NCBI RefSeq assembly: GCF_900094795.1
Contig: NZ_FMBC01000016.1
Coordinates: 1 to 64,000, forward strand
DNA: 64,000 nucleotides
From: Kosakonia oryziphila
Lineage (GTDB): Bacteria; Pseudomonadota; Gammaproteobacteria; Enterobacterales; Enterobacteriaceae
Direction: 5' to 3'
The notes beneath the pieces are model-generated. The model made no database searches and was not told where the DNA came from. It worked only from the letters and a program-made list of their open reading frames with translations. Shown here one piece after another: positions 18,091 through 29,925 of the stretch (positions are counted from its first letter, which is position 1; each line of letters opens with the position of its first letter). The position numbers were made by a program, and so were the translations under genes.

Positions 18091-20945
18091 TGGAAAAGAC
18101 ATACAACCCCAAAGATATCGAACAGCCGCTGTACGAGCAGTGGGAAAAGCAGGGCTATTTCAAACCGAACGGTGATGAAAGCCAGGAAAGCTTCTGCATC
18201 ATGATCCCACCGCCGAACGTCACCGGCAGTTTGCATATGGGCCACGCCTTCCAGCAGACCATCATGGACACCATGATCCGCTACCAGCGCATGCAGGGGA
18301 AAAACACCCTGTGGCAGGTAGGTACTGACCATGCTGGTATCGCAACCCAGATGGTGGTTGAACGTAAAATTGCCGCAGAAGAAGGAAAAACCCGCCACGA
18401 TTACGGTCGCGATGCGTTTATCGATAAAATCTGGCAGTGGAAAGCCGAATCCGGCGGCACCATCACCAACCAGATGCGTCGTCTTGGCAACTCCGTGGAC
18501 TGGGAGCGCGAGCGCTTTACCATGGATGAAGGCCTCTCCAACGCGGTCAAAGAGGTGTTTGTCCGCCTGTATAAAGAAGATCTGATTTACCGTGGTAAAC
18601 GCCTGGTGAACTGGGATCCGAAACTGCGCACGGCGATTTCCGACCTTGAAGTGGAAAACCGCGAGTCAAAAGGCTCAATGTGGCATATCCGCTATCCGCT
18701 GGCTGACGGTGCAAAAACCGCTGACGGTAAAGATTATCTGGTAGTTGCCACCACTCGTCCGGAAACCCTGCTGGGCGATACCGGCGTGGCGGTTAACCCG
18801 GAAGATCCGCGTTACAAAGATCTGATTGGCAAGTTCGTGGTGCTGCCGCTGGTTAACCGTCGTATTCCGATCGTGGGCGATGAACACGCCGACATGGAAA
18901 AAGGCACCGGCTGCGTGAAAATCACCCCGGCGCACGACTTTAACGACTATGAAGTGGGCCGTCGCCATAAGCTGCCGATGATCAACATCCTGACCTTTGA
19001 CGGCGATATCCGTGAAAGCGCGCAGGTTTATGATACCAACGGCAACGAATCTGACGTTTATCCGGCTGACATCCCGGCTGAGTTCCAGAAGCTGGAGCGT
19101 TTTGCTGCGCGTAAAGCGATGGTTGCCGCCGTGGACGCACTTGGCCTGCTGGAAGAGATTAAACCGCATGATCTCACCGTTCCGTACGGCGATCGCGGCG
19201 GCGTGGTTATCGAACCGATGCTGACCGACCAGTGGTACGTGCGTGCCGATGTGCTGGCTAAACCGGCAGTTGAAGCGGTGGAAAACGGCGACATCCAGTT
19301 TGTGCCGAAGCAGTATGAAAACATGTATTTCTCCTGGATGCGCGATATTCAGGATTGGTGTATCTCCCGTCAGTTGTGGTGGGGTCACCGCATTCCGGCG
19401 TGGTATGACAACAACGGCAACGTCTACGTTGGCCGCAACGAAGAGGAAGTACGTCAGGAAAATAACCTGGCTGCCGATATCGCGCTGCGTCAGGACGATG
19501 ACGTGCTGGACACCTGGTTCTCCTCCGCGCTGTGGACCTTCTCCACGCTCGGCTGGCCGGAAAACACCGATGCGCTGCGTCAGTTCCATCCGACCAGCGT
19601 GATGGTCTCCGGCTTCGACATCATCTTCTTCTGGATCGCACGCATGATCATGATGACCATGCACTTTATCAAAGATGAAAACGGCAAGCCTCAGGTGCCG
19701 TTCAAGACCGTCTATATGACTGGTCTTATCCGCGATGACGAAGGCCAGAAGATGTCCAAATCCAAAGGCAACGTGATTGACCCGCTGGATATGGTTGATG
19801 GTATTTCGCTGGCGGATCTGCTGGAGAAACGTACCGGCAACATGATGCAGCCACAGTTGGCGGAGAAAATCCGTAAGCGCACCGAGAAACAGTTCCCGGA
19901 CGGCATTGAGCCGCACGGCACAGACGCCCTGCGCTTCACGCTGGCGGCGCTGGCTTCAACCGGTCGCGATATCAACTGGGATATGAAGCGCCTGGAAGGC
20001 TACCGTAACTTCTGTAACAAGCTGTGGAACGCCAGCCGCTTTGTGCTGATGAACACCGAAGGGCAGGATTGCGGTTTCAACGGTGGCGAAATGGTGCTGT
20101 CGTTGCCAGATCGCTGGATTTTGGCAAAATTCAACCAGACCATCAAAGCGTATCGCGAAGCGCTGGACAACTTCCGCTTCGATATCGCGGCCGGCATTCT
20201 GTACGAGTTCACCTGGAACCAGTTCTGCGACTGGTATCTGGAGCTAGCCAAACCGGTCATGAACGGCGGTTCGGAAGCGGAGCTGCGCGGCACACGCAAT
20301 ACGCTGGTAACGGTGCTGGAAGGTCTGCTGCGTCTGGCGCATCCGATCATTCCGTTTATCACTGAAACCATCTGGCAGCGCGTGAAAGTGCTGAAAGGCA
20401 TCGAAGCCGATACCATAATGCTGCAACCGTTCCCAATGTATGATCTGTCCCTGATTGATGATACTGAAGAAGCAGACACTGAATGGTTGAAAGATGTCAT
20501 TACAGCAGTACGTAACATTCGTGCCGAAATGAATATTGCACCCAGCAAAAAGCTAGAGGTTCTATTACGTAACGCAAACGCAGAGACTAAACTGCGCCAG
20601 GAAGTATTTACGCCTTACTTAATGAAACTGGCAAATTTAGAAAGCATCACCGTGCTGCCAGCCGATGATAAAGGGCCGGTTTCGGTCACTAAAATTATCG
20701 ATGGCGCAGAATTGCTGATCCCGATGGCGGGTCTGATCGACAAAGAAGCTGAGCTGGCGCGTCTGGCAAAAGAAGTGGCGAAGGTCGAGCAGGAAATTGG
20801 TCGTATCGAAAGCAAGCTGGGCAACGAAGGTTTTGTCGCGCGCGCACCGGAAGCGGTGATTGCGAAAGAGCGCGAAAAACTGGACGGTTATGCTCAGGCA
20901 AAAGCGAAGCTGATTGAACAGCAGGGTGTCATCGCCGCGCTGTAA
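18090..20945 (+). CDS. valS: Valyl-tRNA synthetase
   Basis: A class Ia aminoacyl-tRNA synthetase of 951 residues, the E. coli length, charging tRNA-Val. The HIGH-type motif is [13 protein letters not shown] (residues 42-54) and the KMSKS loop is [15 protein letters not shown] (near residue 554). Between them lies the CP1 editing domain ([18 protein letters not shown]). The C-terminus is a coiled coil ([20 protein letters not shown]) that binds tRNA. It is followed directly by a strong terminator. Confidence 0.98.
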   Translation: MEKTYNPKDIEQPLYEQWEKQGYFKPNGDESQESFCIMIPPPNVTGSLHMGHAFQQTIMDTMIRYQRMQGKNTLWQVGTDHAGIATQMVVERKIAAEEGKTRHDYGRDAFIDKIWQWKAESGGTITNQMRRLGNSVDWERERFTMDEGLSNAVKEVFVRLYKEDLIYRGKRLVNWDPKLRTAISDLEVENRESKGSMWHIRYPLADGAKTADGKDYLVVATTRPETLLGDTGVAVNPEDPRYKDLIGKFVVLPLVNRRIPIVGDEHADMEKGTGCVKITPAHDFNDYEVGRRHKLPMINILTFDGDIRESAQVYDTNGNESDVYPADIPAEFQKLERFAARKAMVAAVDALGLLEEIKPHDLTVPYGDRGGVVIEPMLTDQWYVRADVLAKPAVEAVENGDIQFVPKQYENMYFSWMRDIQDWCISRQLWWGHRIPAWYDNNGNVYVGRNEEEVRQENNLAADIALRQDDDVLDTWFSSALWTFSTLGWPENTDALRQFHPTSVMVSGFDIIFFWIARMIMMTMHFIKDENGKPQVPFKTVYMTGLIRDDEGQKMSKSKGNVIDPLDMVDGISLADLLEKRTGNMMQPQLAEKIRKRTEKQFPDGIEPHGTDALRFTLAALASTGRDINWDMKRLEGYRNFCNKLWNASRFVLMNTEGQDCGFNGGEMVLSLPDRWILAKFNQTIKAYREALDNFRFDIAAGILYEFTWNQFCDWYLELAKPVMNGGSEAELRGTRNTLVTVLEGLLRLAHPIIPFITETIWQRVKVLKGIEADTIMLQPFPMYDLSLIDDTEEADTEWLKDVITAVRNIRAEMNIAPSKKLEVLLRNANAETKLRQEVFTPYLMKLANLESITVLPADDKGPVSVTKIIDGAELLIPMAGLIDKEAELARLAKEVAKVEQEIGRIESKLGNEGFVARAPEAVIAKEREKLDGYAQAKAKLIEQQGVIAAL

Positions 20946-20964
20946 TCCCCTTCAGGCATGAAAA

Positions 20965-20997
20965 AGCCGGGCTGCGTACAGTGCCCGGCTTTTTTTT
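20965..20997 (+). terminator. Terminator of the holC-valS operon
   Basis: AGCCGGGC and GCCCGGCT form an 8-bp GC-rich stem with a 10-base loop, followed by TTTTTTT, 20 bases after the valS stop. Confidence 0.9.
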
Positions 20998-21047
20998 ATC
21001 CCTCTGGTTGATTGCCCGTTGGCGTAGCGCCATCCGGCACAATAAAC

Positions 21048-22250
21048 TCAGAACAGCGCCGGGTAGAATGACAGACCGCGCGCCAACAGGTTGGCCGGAT
21101 CCTTCGCCGGTTGTTGATCGTGATTTTCCAGCGGTAATGACGATAGATCACCGTGCAGATAGGTGTTTTCCAGCAAATAGCGGGTAAAACGCACCTTTGC
21201 CCATGGCCATGCCAGAAATAGCGTTACCGAACACAACAGAAAATTAGTGATAGAGATCCAGAACACGCGCCCCAGCGTGACCGTGGAGGAGAAACGAATA
21301 TCTCCTTCCAGCGCCAACTGGCTATAAAAATAATTACGCAGCTTCACGAAGGCGAAAATATAACAAATGATCGCACCAACGATATAAACCAGGTAGCTGA
21401 AGATCAATTTGCCATAAAACGGACCCATCAGCATTGCCAGTTGCTCCGGATTGTCGCCAACCGCGTAAGCATATTGCGAAAGCATAAAGAAAGCCGGGAT
21501 GGTGATATAAAGTGCGATAGCAATAAACGGTACAAACAGCAGCATCGACAGCACAATAATGATGATGCACTTTTTCATCGAGAATTCGCCGGAAAATTTC
21601 AGCTTACCGTATTGTAGATTATTCACCAACATACCAAACCACTGTGCAGCATATACCCCCTGCATTATCGCCACACCCAGCAATAATACCAGGGTACCAA
21701 TGCCGATCATGGTGAAAATAGCGGTATACGAACCGCTACTCAGCGCCGAGGAGGTAAAGAATGAAAACACAGTAATGGCAGCAGCCACGATCAGCAGCGG
21801 ACACCCCATCATCACCCACCACGCACGCAGCGGGCTGGCATAAAAACTAAAGCGGATGCCGTTAATCTCCGTCATCAGAAATTGATAACGCAAACCCTGA
21901 GTAATCAGCCACGGGAAAAAGATCAGGAATAACGCTATCATACACAGTTGCAGGACAATATTTCCATGCACCATGTTAATGATGAAAACCGCATACAGCA
22001 CCAGCATGCACAGCCAGCCGACAAATACCGAACGCCCTGTCGCATGCTAGGAAAAACGCGCACCATCAAGTTCAGTATTGGCGTAGAAATAACGGCGGGC
22101 ACGGACTAACGCCCATGGCAAATATAACCCCAGCGTGACTATGATCAGCAGTATATTAACCAGCCAAATCAGGAAATAGCCTTTACCGCTTCCCTGAAAA
22201 AGGAAATGGCGTACCGGTGTTGTCGCGGAACCCTTAGTATCGAAAGTCAT
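21048..22250 (-). pseudogene. yjgN: yjgN, DUF898 membrane protein, interrupted by an in-frame TAG
   Basis: The gene reads as one frame from the ATG at 22250 to the stop at 21048 except for a TAG at 22047-22049. Before it are 67 codons ending in ELDGARFS; after it the frame continues HATGRSVFVGW and on through a 319-residue multi-pass membrane protein. In E. coli YjgN the same place reads NGQRFSYGITG, so a Tyr codon probably became amber by one base change. The remaining sequence has no other break, so the mutation may be recent, or the base may be a sequencing error. YjgN is an inner membrane protein of unknown function. Confidence 0.85.
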
Positions 22251-22445
22251 AACAATCCTTATCGCAGAAAAAATAAAAACACAGCCTAATAATACGCAAA
22301 AACGTTACTGAATAGTTATTTCCAGCCTCAATTTTAAATAACTTATGAATAAAAAAATAGCGACCAATATTCCAGGCCTTGCCAGATTGCCGCAGGAGTG
22401 GTATTAAGCGTGATCATGTAAAAAGGAACCTAACAGAGAGCAGAG

Positions 22446-22949
22446 ATGAATGTGACCGCTCCGGTAGAGGTAAAAATGCGCCGGATTGCTGCAACAGACA
22501 ATGCAGCAATCGCATCAGTGATCCGCCAGGTATCGGCGGAATATGGCCTCACCGCCGATAAAGGCTACACCGTTGCCGACCCTGACCTGGATGAGCTTTA
22601 CCAGCTTTACAGTAAGCCGGGTTACGCCTATTGGGTCGTCGAACTACATGGCGAGGTCGTGGGCGGAGGCGGCGTTGCGCCGCTAAAATGTAGCGAGCCG
22701 GATATTTGCGAACTGCAAAAGATGTATTTCCTCCCCGCCGCACGCGGCCAGGGGCTGGCGAAAAAACTGGCGCTAATGGCGATGGATCATGCCCGTACGC
22801 AGGGCTTCACCCGCTGTTACCTGGAAACAACCGCGTTTTTAACCGACGCCATCGGTCTGTATAAACATCTGGGATTCGAACATATCGACGGGCCGCTGGG
22901 CTGCACCGGTCATGTTGACTGCGAAGTGCGCATGCTGAAAACGCTGTAA
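22446..22949 (+). CDS. yjgM: GNAT-family N-acetyltransferase YjgM
   Basis: A 167-residue acetyltransferase orthologous to E. coli YjgM, with a single GNAT domain. The acetyl-CoA motif is [21 protein letters not shown], preceded by [13 protein letters not shown] and followed by [22 protein letters not shown]. The substrate is not firmly known. CAGAGATG gives a purine-rich ribosome binding region before the start. The neighbours are those of Salmonella: yjgN, miaE and argI. Confidence 0.9.
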   Translation: MNVTAPVEVKMRRIAATDNAAIASVIRQVSAEYGLTADKGYTVADPDLDELYQLYSKPGYAYWVVELHGEVVGGGGVAPLKCSEPDICELQKMYFLPAARGQGLAKKLALMAMDHARTQGFTRCYLETTAFLTDAIGLYKHLGFEHIDGPLGCTGHVDCEVRMLKTL

Positions 22950-22957
22950 CGGTAAAC

Positions 22958-22978
22958 GAGCGGGTATCACACCCGCTC
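22958..22978. terminator. Hairpin after yjgM
   Basis: GAGCGGGT and ACCCGCTC, an 8-bp perfect stem with a 5-base loop, lie between the convergent yjgM and the small miaE-linked ORF. The T-run is poor on both strands. Confidence 0.5.
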
Positions 22979-23004
22979 CGTACGCCGATTACGCCCGGTT
23001 CGCC

Positions 23005-23130
23005 TCACGCATTAGTGAACGATACAGACCGGCCGCCCTTGCTTAGCCACCCTTTTTTTCGCATCATCCCGGTGACAATGGTTATCACCGCACCGGCATA
23101 CCCCGCCATCAATACATGCGTCCAGTTCAT
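23005..23130 (-). CDS. Small single-span membrane protein downstream of miaE (41 residues)
   Basis: A short frame starting 22 bases after the miaE stop, with AGGGA eight bases before its ATG. The peptide begins MNWTHVLMAGYAGAVITIV, a clear hydrophobic span, followed by a basic tail (TGMMRKKGWLSKGG). Position, strand and ribosome binding site suggest it is translated from the miaE message. I do not recognise it; homologues in related genomes would decide whether it is real. Confidence 0.5.
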   Translation of the reverse strand: MNWTHVLMAGYAGAVITIVTGMMRKKGWLSKGGRSVSFTNA

Positions 23131-23152
23131 CCTTTGTTCCCTTAACGTTGAA

Positions 23153-23911
23153 TTACACCGGCACGCCGCTGTGAAAACGGAACTCCGTATCCGGTGTTGA
23201 GATCAGCGCCGCTTCCACTTCGCCAAAATGACGCACTCGCGGGCTGATATCGACAGTGGAAATCTGTTGTGCCAGCGCCAGGTAATCCTGATAGTGACGC
23301 GCCTCTGAGCGCAGCAGCGACAGATAAAAGCTCTGCAAATCTGCCTCCAGCCACGGCGCCAGCGCGGCAAAGCGTTCGCAGGATCGGGCTTCAATGTAAG
23401 CGCCGCAAATGAGTTTATCGACCAACGTGAGCGGCTCATGAGTGCGAACCTCTTTCAGCATGCCTTTGGCATAACGGCTGGCGGTGATTTTGACGTAGGG
23501 AATATTCCGGGCGTTCATCGCTTCCCGCACCTGCCAGAAATGGTGCAGTTCCTCTTTAATCAACAGCACCATGCTGTCGATAAGCTGGCGTCCCCAGGCA
23601 TCGTCGGTCTGCGGCATGACGCTTTTGCCAATCTGTTTATGCAGGGCGACAAAATCCGGTTCCGGCCCTTCGCGGAAGGTGAAGGCTTCGTAAGGTTTCA
23701 GCCATTCCAACAGCGCATCCGAACCGGCTTTATCCGCCACATATTTGCGAACCAACAGCATGGCGGTTTGCGCCGCTTTCAGTTCGCAGACCATGTGGTC
23801 GGTCAGCAGCAGCGGCAGCATGGCCGGGTTGTGGGCTTTTTCTATCCAGGCGTTGGGTGTCGGGCAGTGGAGAAAATCTAAAACCGGGGCGAGTATTTGC
23901 GGGTAATCCAT
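23153..23911 (-). CDS. miaE: tRNA-(ms2io6A37)-hydroxylase MiaE
   Basis: A nonheme di-iron monooxygenase of 252 residues that hydroxylates the isopentenyl group of ms2i6A at position 37 of tRNAs reading U-starting codons. The ferritin-like ligands appear in KEELHHFWQVREAM and EARSCERFAALA and in SEARHYQDYLALA. MDYPQILAPVLDFLHCP matches the start of Salmonella MiaE and is preceded by AAGGA; an ATG 15 codons upstream is not supported. E. coli K-12 lacks this gene, so it helps separate this organism from E. coli. Confidence 0.95.
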   Translation of the reverse strand: MDYPQILAPVLDFLHCPTPNAWIEKAHNPAMLPLLLTDHMVCELKAAQTAMLLVRKYVADKAGSDALLEWLKPYEAFTFREGPEPDFVALHKQIGKSVMPQTDDAWGRQLIDSMVLLIKEELHHFWQVREAMNARNIPYVKITASRYAKGMLKEVRTHEPLTLVDKLICGAYIEARSCERFAALAPWLEADLQSFYLSLLRSEARHYQDYLALAQQISTVDISPRVRHFGEVEAALISTPDTEFRFHSGVPV

Positions 23912-23956
23912 GGCAGTTCCTTGCTTTGCGGCAGCAGGCGCTGCCGCAACGGTCAC

Positions 23957-24379
23957 TCAGTGGCGCACGCCATTGTCTTCTTCATCGACGTAATCGTCGT
24001 CACCGTCTTCGCCTTCTTCACCATCAGGATCTTCGTAGTAAGTACCCCAACCGTCGTACTCAACGCCGACGTTCTCTGCGAGGTTGATCAGTTGTTCAAC
24101 TTGCGTGTCGATAAGCTCAGCGTTCAGCGCACATTCGCTCACTACATCACAACAAATCACCACTTCACCTTCGTCCAGCTCCAGCTCTTCCGGCTCAGTC
24201 ACTTCATAACCCAGCTTGAACGCTTCAACAGCGGCCTTTTCCAGCGTCTCAAAATCATCTGCCGACAGATGATGCTCAATGGTGTACAGCGCGTCAGGAT
24301 CGCTGCCGTCTTCCAGCAGTTCTTCAATAATCAAACGCGTCTCTTCGCGCTGCTCTTCCAGGTGTTCCGGGTTCGCCAT
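23957..24379 (-). CDS. rraB: RNase E activity inhibitor RraB
   Basis: A 140-residue acidic protein that binds the C-terminal half of RNase E and modulates mRNA decay. [19 protein letters not shown] and [13 protein letters not shown] match E. coli RraB (YjgD), and the tail is an Asp/Glu-rich stretch ending GVRH. The start at 24379 follows TGAGGAACAAGCC. It is upstream of miaE on the same strand and divergent from argI. Confidence 0.94.
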   Translation of the reverse strand: MANPEHLEEQREETRLIIEELLEDGSDPDALYTIEHHLSADDFETLEKAAVEAFKLGYEVTEPEELELDEGEVVICCDVVSECALNAELIDTQVEQLINLAENVGVEYDGWGTYYEDPDGEEGEDGDDDYVDEEDNGVRH

Positions 24380-24475
24380 GGCTTGTTCCTCATGATGTGG
24401 CAGATACACTTATTGTCACACACCGCCGCCATTGCCTCCACTCCTCGCCGAAAAGATTTATGCTTCGGGGTTGCA

Positions 24476-24514
24476 AATGCATATTCATACATATAAATTG
24501 AATTTTAATTCAAC
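24476..24514. promoter_or_regulatory. Tandem ARG boxes of argI
   Basis: Two adjacent ArgR-type sites, AATGCATATTCATACATA and ATTGAATTTTAATTCAAC, have centres about 21 bases apart, the standard arrangement of ArgR operators. The second is a near-perfect palindrome. They lie 28-66 bases upstream of the argI start. By comparison with E. coli they would repress argI when arginine is plentiful. Confidence 0.8.
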
Positions 24515-24541
24515 AAGTGGCCTTTGCCATGTGAGGAAAAC

Positions 24542-25546
24542 ATGTCTGCGTTTTACCAGAAACATTTTTTGAAACTGCTCGATTTTACACCTGCGGAAAT
24601 CAATGCCCTGCTGCAACTCGCCTCGCAATTAAAAGCTGATAAGAAAAAAGGCCAGGAAGTGCAGAAACTTACCGGCAAAAACATCGCGCTCATCTTCGAA
24701 AAAGACTCTACCCGCACTCGATGCTCTTTCGAAGTTGCCGCATACGATCAGGGTGCCCGCGTAACTTATCTTGCGCCAAGCGGCAGCCAGATCGGCCATA
24801 AAGAATCAATTAAAGATACCGCGCGCGTGCTGGGCCGTATGTATGACGGCATTCAATATCGCGGCCACGGCCAGGAGATTGTCGAAACGCTGGCGCAATA
24901 TGCGGGCGTGCCGGTGTGGAACGGTTTAACCAATGAGTTCCACCCAACGCAACTACTGGCGGATCTGCTGACCATGCACGAGCACCTGCCGGGTAAACCA
25001 TTCAACCAGATGACGCTGGTCTATGCTGGTGATGCGCGCAATAACATGGGCAACTCCATGCTGGAAGCGGCGGCGCTGGTCGGGCTGGATCTGCGTCTTG
25101 TTGCGCCGAAAGCCTGCTGGCCGGATGCCAGTTTGGTGGCGGAATGTACCGCGCTGGCAGTGAAAAATGGCGGCAATATTCTGCTGACAGAAGATATCGC
25201 CGCTGGCGTGAAGGGCGCAGATTTCATCTATACCGATGTCTGGGTATCGATGGGCGAAGCCAAAGAGAAATGGGCGGAACGCATTGCGCTGCTGCGCCCT
25301 TATCAGGTGAACAGCATGATGCTGTCACTGACCGGTAACCCGCAGGTGAAATTCCTGCACTGTCTGCCGGCCTTCCATGACGATCAGACCACGCTCGGCA
25401 AAAAAATGGCGGAAGAGTTTGGCCTGCACGGCGGCATGGAAGTCACCGATGAAGTGTTTGAATCACCGGCAAGCGTCGTGTTCGACCAGGCGGAAAACCG
25501 GATGCACACCATCAAAGCAGTCATGGTGGCAACGCTCAGCCAGTAA
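24542..25546 (+). CDS. argI: Anabolic ornithine carbamoyltransferase
   Basis: Converts ornithine and carbamoyl phosphate to citrulline in arginine synthesis. The 334 residues match E. coli ArgI ([16 protein letters not shown]). The carbamoyl-phosphate loop is [10 protein letters not shown], the ornithine-binding SMG motif is [10 protein letters not shown], and [11 protein letters not shown] carries the catalytic Cys. GAGGAAAAC precedes the ATG at 24542. ARG boxes upstream mark it as the biosynthetic enzyme, in contrast to the catabolic copy in the arc operon 3.3 kb away. Confidence 0.96.
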   Translation: MSAFYQKHFLKLLDFTPAEINALLQLASQLKADKKKGQEVQKLTGKNIALIFEKDSTRTRCSFEVAAYDQGARVTYLAPSGSQIGHKESIKDTARVLGRMYDGIQYRGHGQEIVETLAQYAGVPVWNGLTNEFHPTQLLADLLTMHEHLPGKPFNQMTLVYAGDARNNMGNSMLEAAALVGLDLRLVAPKACWPDASLVAECTALAVKNGGNILLTEDIAAGVKGADFIYTDVWVSMGEAKEKWAERIALLRPYQVNSMMLSLTGNPQVKFLHCLPAFHDDQTTLGKKMAEEFGLHGGMEVTDEVFESPASVVFDQAENRMHTIKAVMVATLSQ

Positions 25547-25553
25547 GTTTTGC

Positions 25554-25576
25554 CCCTCACCCGCTTCGGGTGAGGG
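25554..25576. repeat. Palindrome between argI and yjgK
   Basis: CCCTCACCCG and CGGGTGAGGG, a perfect 10-bp stem with a 3-base loop, lie between convergent genes. There is no T-run. It resembles the short intergenic palindromes that act as mRNA 3' stabilisers or weak bidirectional terminators. Confidence 0.6.
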
Positions 25577-25583
25577 AGCATTA

Positions 25584-26710
<1,127 letters not shown>

Positions 26711-27931
26711 ATGGAAAAGCACTACGTCGGTTCTGAAATAGGTCAATTGCGAAGCGTTATGTTGCATCGTCCCAATTTAAGTTTGAAACGTTTAACACCA
26801 TCGAATTGCCAGGAATTATTATTTGATGATGTGTTATCGGTCGAGCGTGCCGGTGAAGAACACGACGCCTTCGCAAACACGCTGCGCGAGCAGGGTGTGG
26901 AAGTCCTGCTGTTAACCGACCTTCTGACACAAACACTTGATATTGCTGAAGCGAAAGCCTGGTTACTGGACATACAGATCTCCGATTATCGCCTTGGCCC
27001 CACCTTCGCCGCAGACATACGCAGCTGGCTGGCGGATATGCCGCATCGCGAACTGGCACGGCGGCTCAGTGGCGGATTAACCTATGGAGAAATCCCGGCA
27101 TTTATTAAAAATATGGTGGTCGATACCCACACGGCGAATGATTTTATTATGAAGCCGTTGCCCAACCACTTATTTACCCGCGATACCTCGTGCTGGATTT
27201 ATAACGGTGTATCTATTAACCCGATGGCCAAACCGGCTCGCCAGCGCGAAACAAATAACCTGCGTGCGATTTACCGATGGCATCCGGCCTTCGCTGACGG
27301 TGAATTTATTAAATACTTTGGCGACGAAAATATTAATTATGACCATGCCACATTAGAAGGCGGCGACGTATTAGTGATCGGTCGCGGCGCGGTATTAATT
27401 GGTTTGTCTGAACGTACTACGCCGCAGGGCGTTGAGTTTCTTGCCAACAGCCTGTTCAAACACCGCCAGGCAGAACGGGTCATCGTCGTCGAACTTCCCA
27501 AACACCGCTCCTGTATGCACCTCGACACCGTGATGACGCATATCGATATCGACATCTTCTCTGTTTACCCGGAAGTGGTGCGCAAAGATGCGCAGTGCTG
27601 GACGCTCACCCCGGACGGACGCGGCGGTCTGCAACGCACGCAGGAGAGCGATCTGCTGCACGCCATTGAAAAAGCGCTCGGCATTGACCAGGTGCGGCTA
27701 ATCACCACCGGCGGTGATGCCTTCGAAGCTGAACGCGAACAGTGGAATGACGCCAATAACGTCCTCACGCTGCGTCCCGGCGTGGTGGTGGGCTACGAAC
27801 GCAATATCTGGACTAACGAAAAATATGACAAAGCCGGTATCACCGTGCTGCCCATTCCTGGCGATGAGCTGGGGCGCGGGCGCGGCGGTGCGCGTTGCAT
27901 GAGTTGCCCACTGGAACGCGACGGGATTTGA
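26711..27931 (+). CDS. arcA: Arginine deiminase
   Basis: Hydrolyses arginine to citrulline and ammonia, the first step of arginine fermentation. 406 residues, usual length. Guanidino-group-modifying motifs are present: [10 protein letters not shown], the catalytic [10 protein letters not shown] (His) and the catalytic Cys in the C-terminal [24 protein letters not shown] precedes the ATG at 26711, and [21 protein letters not shown] fits family starts. It heads the arcACBD-argR2 cluster, as in Salmonella and unlike E. coli K-12. Confidence 0.96.
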   Translation: MEKHYVGSEIGQLRSVMLHRPNLSLKRLTPSNCQELLFDDVLSVERAGEEHDAFANTLREQGVEVLLLTDLLTQTLDIAEAKAWLLDIQISDYRLGPTFAADIRSWLADMPHRELARRLSGGLTYGEIPAFIKNMVVDTHTANDFIMKPLPNHLFTRDTSCWIYNGVSINPMAKPARQRETNNLRAIYRWHPAFADGEFIKYFGDENINYDHATLEGGDVLVIGRGAVLIGLSERTTPQGVEFLANSLFKHRQAERVIVVELPKHRSCMHLDTVMTHIDIDIFSVYPEVVRKDAQCWTLTPDGRGGLQRTQESDLLHAIEKALGIDQVRLITTGGDAFEAEREQWNDANNVLTLRPGVVVGYERNIWTNEKYDKAGITVLPIPGDELGRGRGGARCMSCPLERDGI

Positions 27932-27941
27932 AGGAGCCATC

Positions 27942-28853
27942 ATGGAAAGAAAACCTACGCTGGTTGTCGCGCTCGGCGGCAACGCACTGCTGAAACGGGG
28001 TGAACCACTGGAAGCGAACATCCAGCGCCAGAATATTGATCTTGCCGCGCGCACTATCGCCGGGCTGACCGCGCAATGGCGCGTGGTGCTGGTACACGGC
28101 AACGGGCCGCAGGTTGGTCTGCTGGCGCTGCAAAACAGCGCTTACGACAAAGTCACGCCCTATCCGCTCGACATTCTTGGTGCCGAAAGCCAGGGCATGA
28201 TCGGCTACATGCTGCAACAGTCGCTGAAAAATATCCTGCCACAACGCGAGGTCAGCGTACTGCTCACCCAGGTAGAAGTGGACCCCGCCGATCCCGCATT
28301 CGCTAACCCAACTAAATACATCGGCCCGGTCTACAGCGAAGCGCAAGCCCACGCGCTACATCAGGAAAAAGGTTGGGTATTTAAGGCGGATGGCCACTAC
28401 TTCCGCCGCGTGGTTCCCTCCCCGCAGCCCAAACGCATTGTCGAGAGCGACGCCATCAGTGCGCTGATAAACCGCGATCATCTGGTTATTTGCAATGGCG
28501 GAGGCGGCGTGCCGGTGGTGGAAAACGCCAATGGCTACCACGGCATTGAAGCGGTGATCGACAAAGACCTGTCGGCGGCGTTGCTGGCACGGCAAATCGA
28601 AGCGGACGCTCTGTTGATCCTCACCGATGCCGACGCGGTGTACCTCGACTGGGGCCAGCCCACGCAGCGCCCGCTGGCGCAGGTAACCCCGAAAATGCTG
28701 CAAGCGATGCAGTTCGACGCGGGCTCAATGGGGCCGAAAGTCGCCGCCTGTCGCCAGTTTGTCGAGGCCTGCAACGGCATCGCGGGGATTGGCGCGCTGG
28801 TAGATGGCCCGGCCATTCTCGCCGGGGATAAAGGCACATTGATTCGTCACTAA
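27942..28853 (+). CDS. arcC: Carbamate kinase
   Basis: Makes ATP from carbamoyl phosphate and ADP, the energy-yielding step of the arginine deiminase pathway. 303 residues. [16 protein letters not shown] is the N-terminal amino-acid-kinase loop, [11 protein letters not shown] follows, and [16 protein letters not shown] and [12 protein letters not shown] contribute to the nucleotide and catalytic site. It starts 10 bases after arcA with AAGGAGCC as ribosome binding site. Confidence 0.96.
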   Translation: MERKPTLVVALGGNALLKRGEPLEANIQRQNIDLAARTIAGLTAQWRVVLVHGNGPQVGLLALQNSAYDKVTPYPLDILGAESQGMIGYMLQQSLKNILPQREVSVLLTQVEVDPADPAFANPTKYIGPVYSEAQAHALHQEKGWVFKADGHYFRRVVPSPQPKRIVESDAISALINRDHLVICNGGGGVPVVENANGYHGIEAVIDKDLSAALLARQIEADALLILTDADAVYLDWGQPTQRPLAQVTPKMLQAMQFDAGSMGPKVAACRQFVEACNGIAGIGALVDGPAILAGDKGTLIRH

Positions 28854-28872
28854 TTTAAAAAAGGAAAAATAC

Positions 28873-29877
28873 ATGAGTATCCATTTGAAAAATCGTAATT
28901 TTCTCAAACTTCTCGATTATAAACCGGCGGAAATCCAGTATCTGATCGATCTTGCTATCCAGTTGAAAGCGGACAAAAAAGCGGGTTGCGAGAAAAAAAC
29001 GCTGGTCGGCAAGAATATTGCGCTGATTTTTGAGAAAACCTCCACCCGCACCCGCTGCGCGTTTGAAGTGGGCGCTTTCGATCAGGGTGCGCAGGTCACC
29101 TATCTCGGGCCGAGCGGTTCGCAGATCGGTCATAAAGAGTCGATGAAAGACACCGCTCGTGTGCTGGGACGTATGTATGACGGCATAGAATATCGCGGCT
29201 ATGGCCAGCAAATCGTGGAAGAGCTGGGTCGGTATGCCGGTGTCCCCGTATGGAACGGGCTGACCAACGAGTTTCACCCGACGCAGATCCTCGCCGATCT
29301 GATGACCATGCTCGAACACGCACCGGGTAAACGCCTGTCGGAACTGCGTTTTGCCTATCTCGGTGATGCGCGCAACAACATGGGTAACTCGCTGATGGTC
29401 GGCGCGGCAAAAATGGGCATGGATATTCGGCTGGTCGCGCCCAGGTCGTTCTGGCCGGAAGCTGCGTTGGTTGAGCAATGCCAGACCATCGCGCGTGAAA
29501 CCGGCGCGCGCATCATGCTCACCGAAGAGGTGGACGAAGGCGTGCAGGGTGTGGATTTCCTCTACACCGATGTGTGGGTGTCGATGGGCGAACCGAAAGA
29601 GGCCTGGTCCGAGCGCGTCAGTCTGATGAAACCCTATCAGGTCAATAGCGCGGTAGTGAAAGCTACCGGCAACCCACAAGTGAAATTTATGCACTGTCTG
29701 CCCGCATTCCATAACGAGCACACCAAAGTGGGCCGTGAGATCGAAATGGCATACGGACTGAAAGGGCTGGAAGTCACGGAAGAGGTTTTCGAATCGCCTA
29801 ACTCCATCGTCTTTGACGAAGCAGAGAACCGGATGCACACCATCAAAGCGGTTATGGTGGCGACACTCGGCGACTAA
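28873..29877 (+). CDS. arcB: Catabolic ornithine carbamoyltransferase
   Basis: Splits citrulline with phosphate into ornithine and carbamoyl phosphate in arginine fermentation. 334 residues, strongly similar to argI of this window across its length ([34 protein letters not shown]). Assignment as the catabolic copy rests on its place between arcC and the transporter; the sequence alone would also fit an anabolic enzyme. An AAAAAAGGAAAAATAC leader gives the ribosome binding site. Confidence 0.93.
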   Translation: MSIHLKNRNFLKLLDYKPAEIQYLIDLAIQLKADKKAGCEKKTLVGKNIALIFEKTSTRTRCAFEVGAFDQGAQVTYLGPSGSQIGHKESMKDTARVLGRMYDGIEYRGYGQQIVEELGRYAGVPVWNGLTNEFHPTQILADLMTMLEHAPGKRLSELRFAYLGDARNNMGNSLMVGAAKMGMDIRLVAPRSFWPEAALVEQCQTIARETGARIMLTEEVDEGVQGVDFLYTDVWVSMGEPKEAWSERVSLMKPYQVNSAVVKATGNPQVKFMHCLPAFHNEHTKVGREIEMAYGLKGLEVTEEVFESPNSIVFDEAENRMHTIKAVMVATLGD

Positions 29878-29925
29878 CCACTCCCCCGGCACATCACGGG
29901 GTGTGCCGGGGTCAAGGAGCACATC

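Noticed and set aside
28873-29877. arcB as a recent duplicate of argI
   Set aside because: The two genes differ throughout at both DNA and protein level, and arcB sits in a conserved arc operon as in Salmonella, so the duplication is old.
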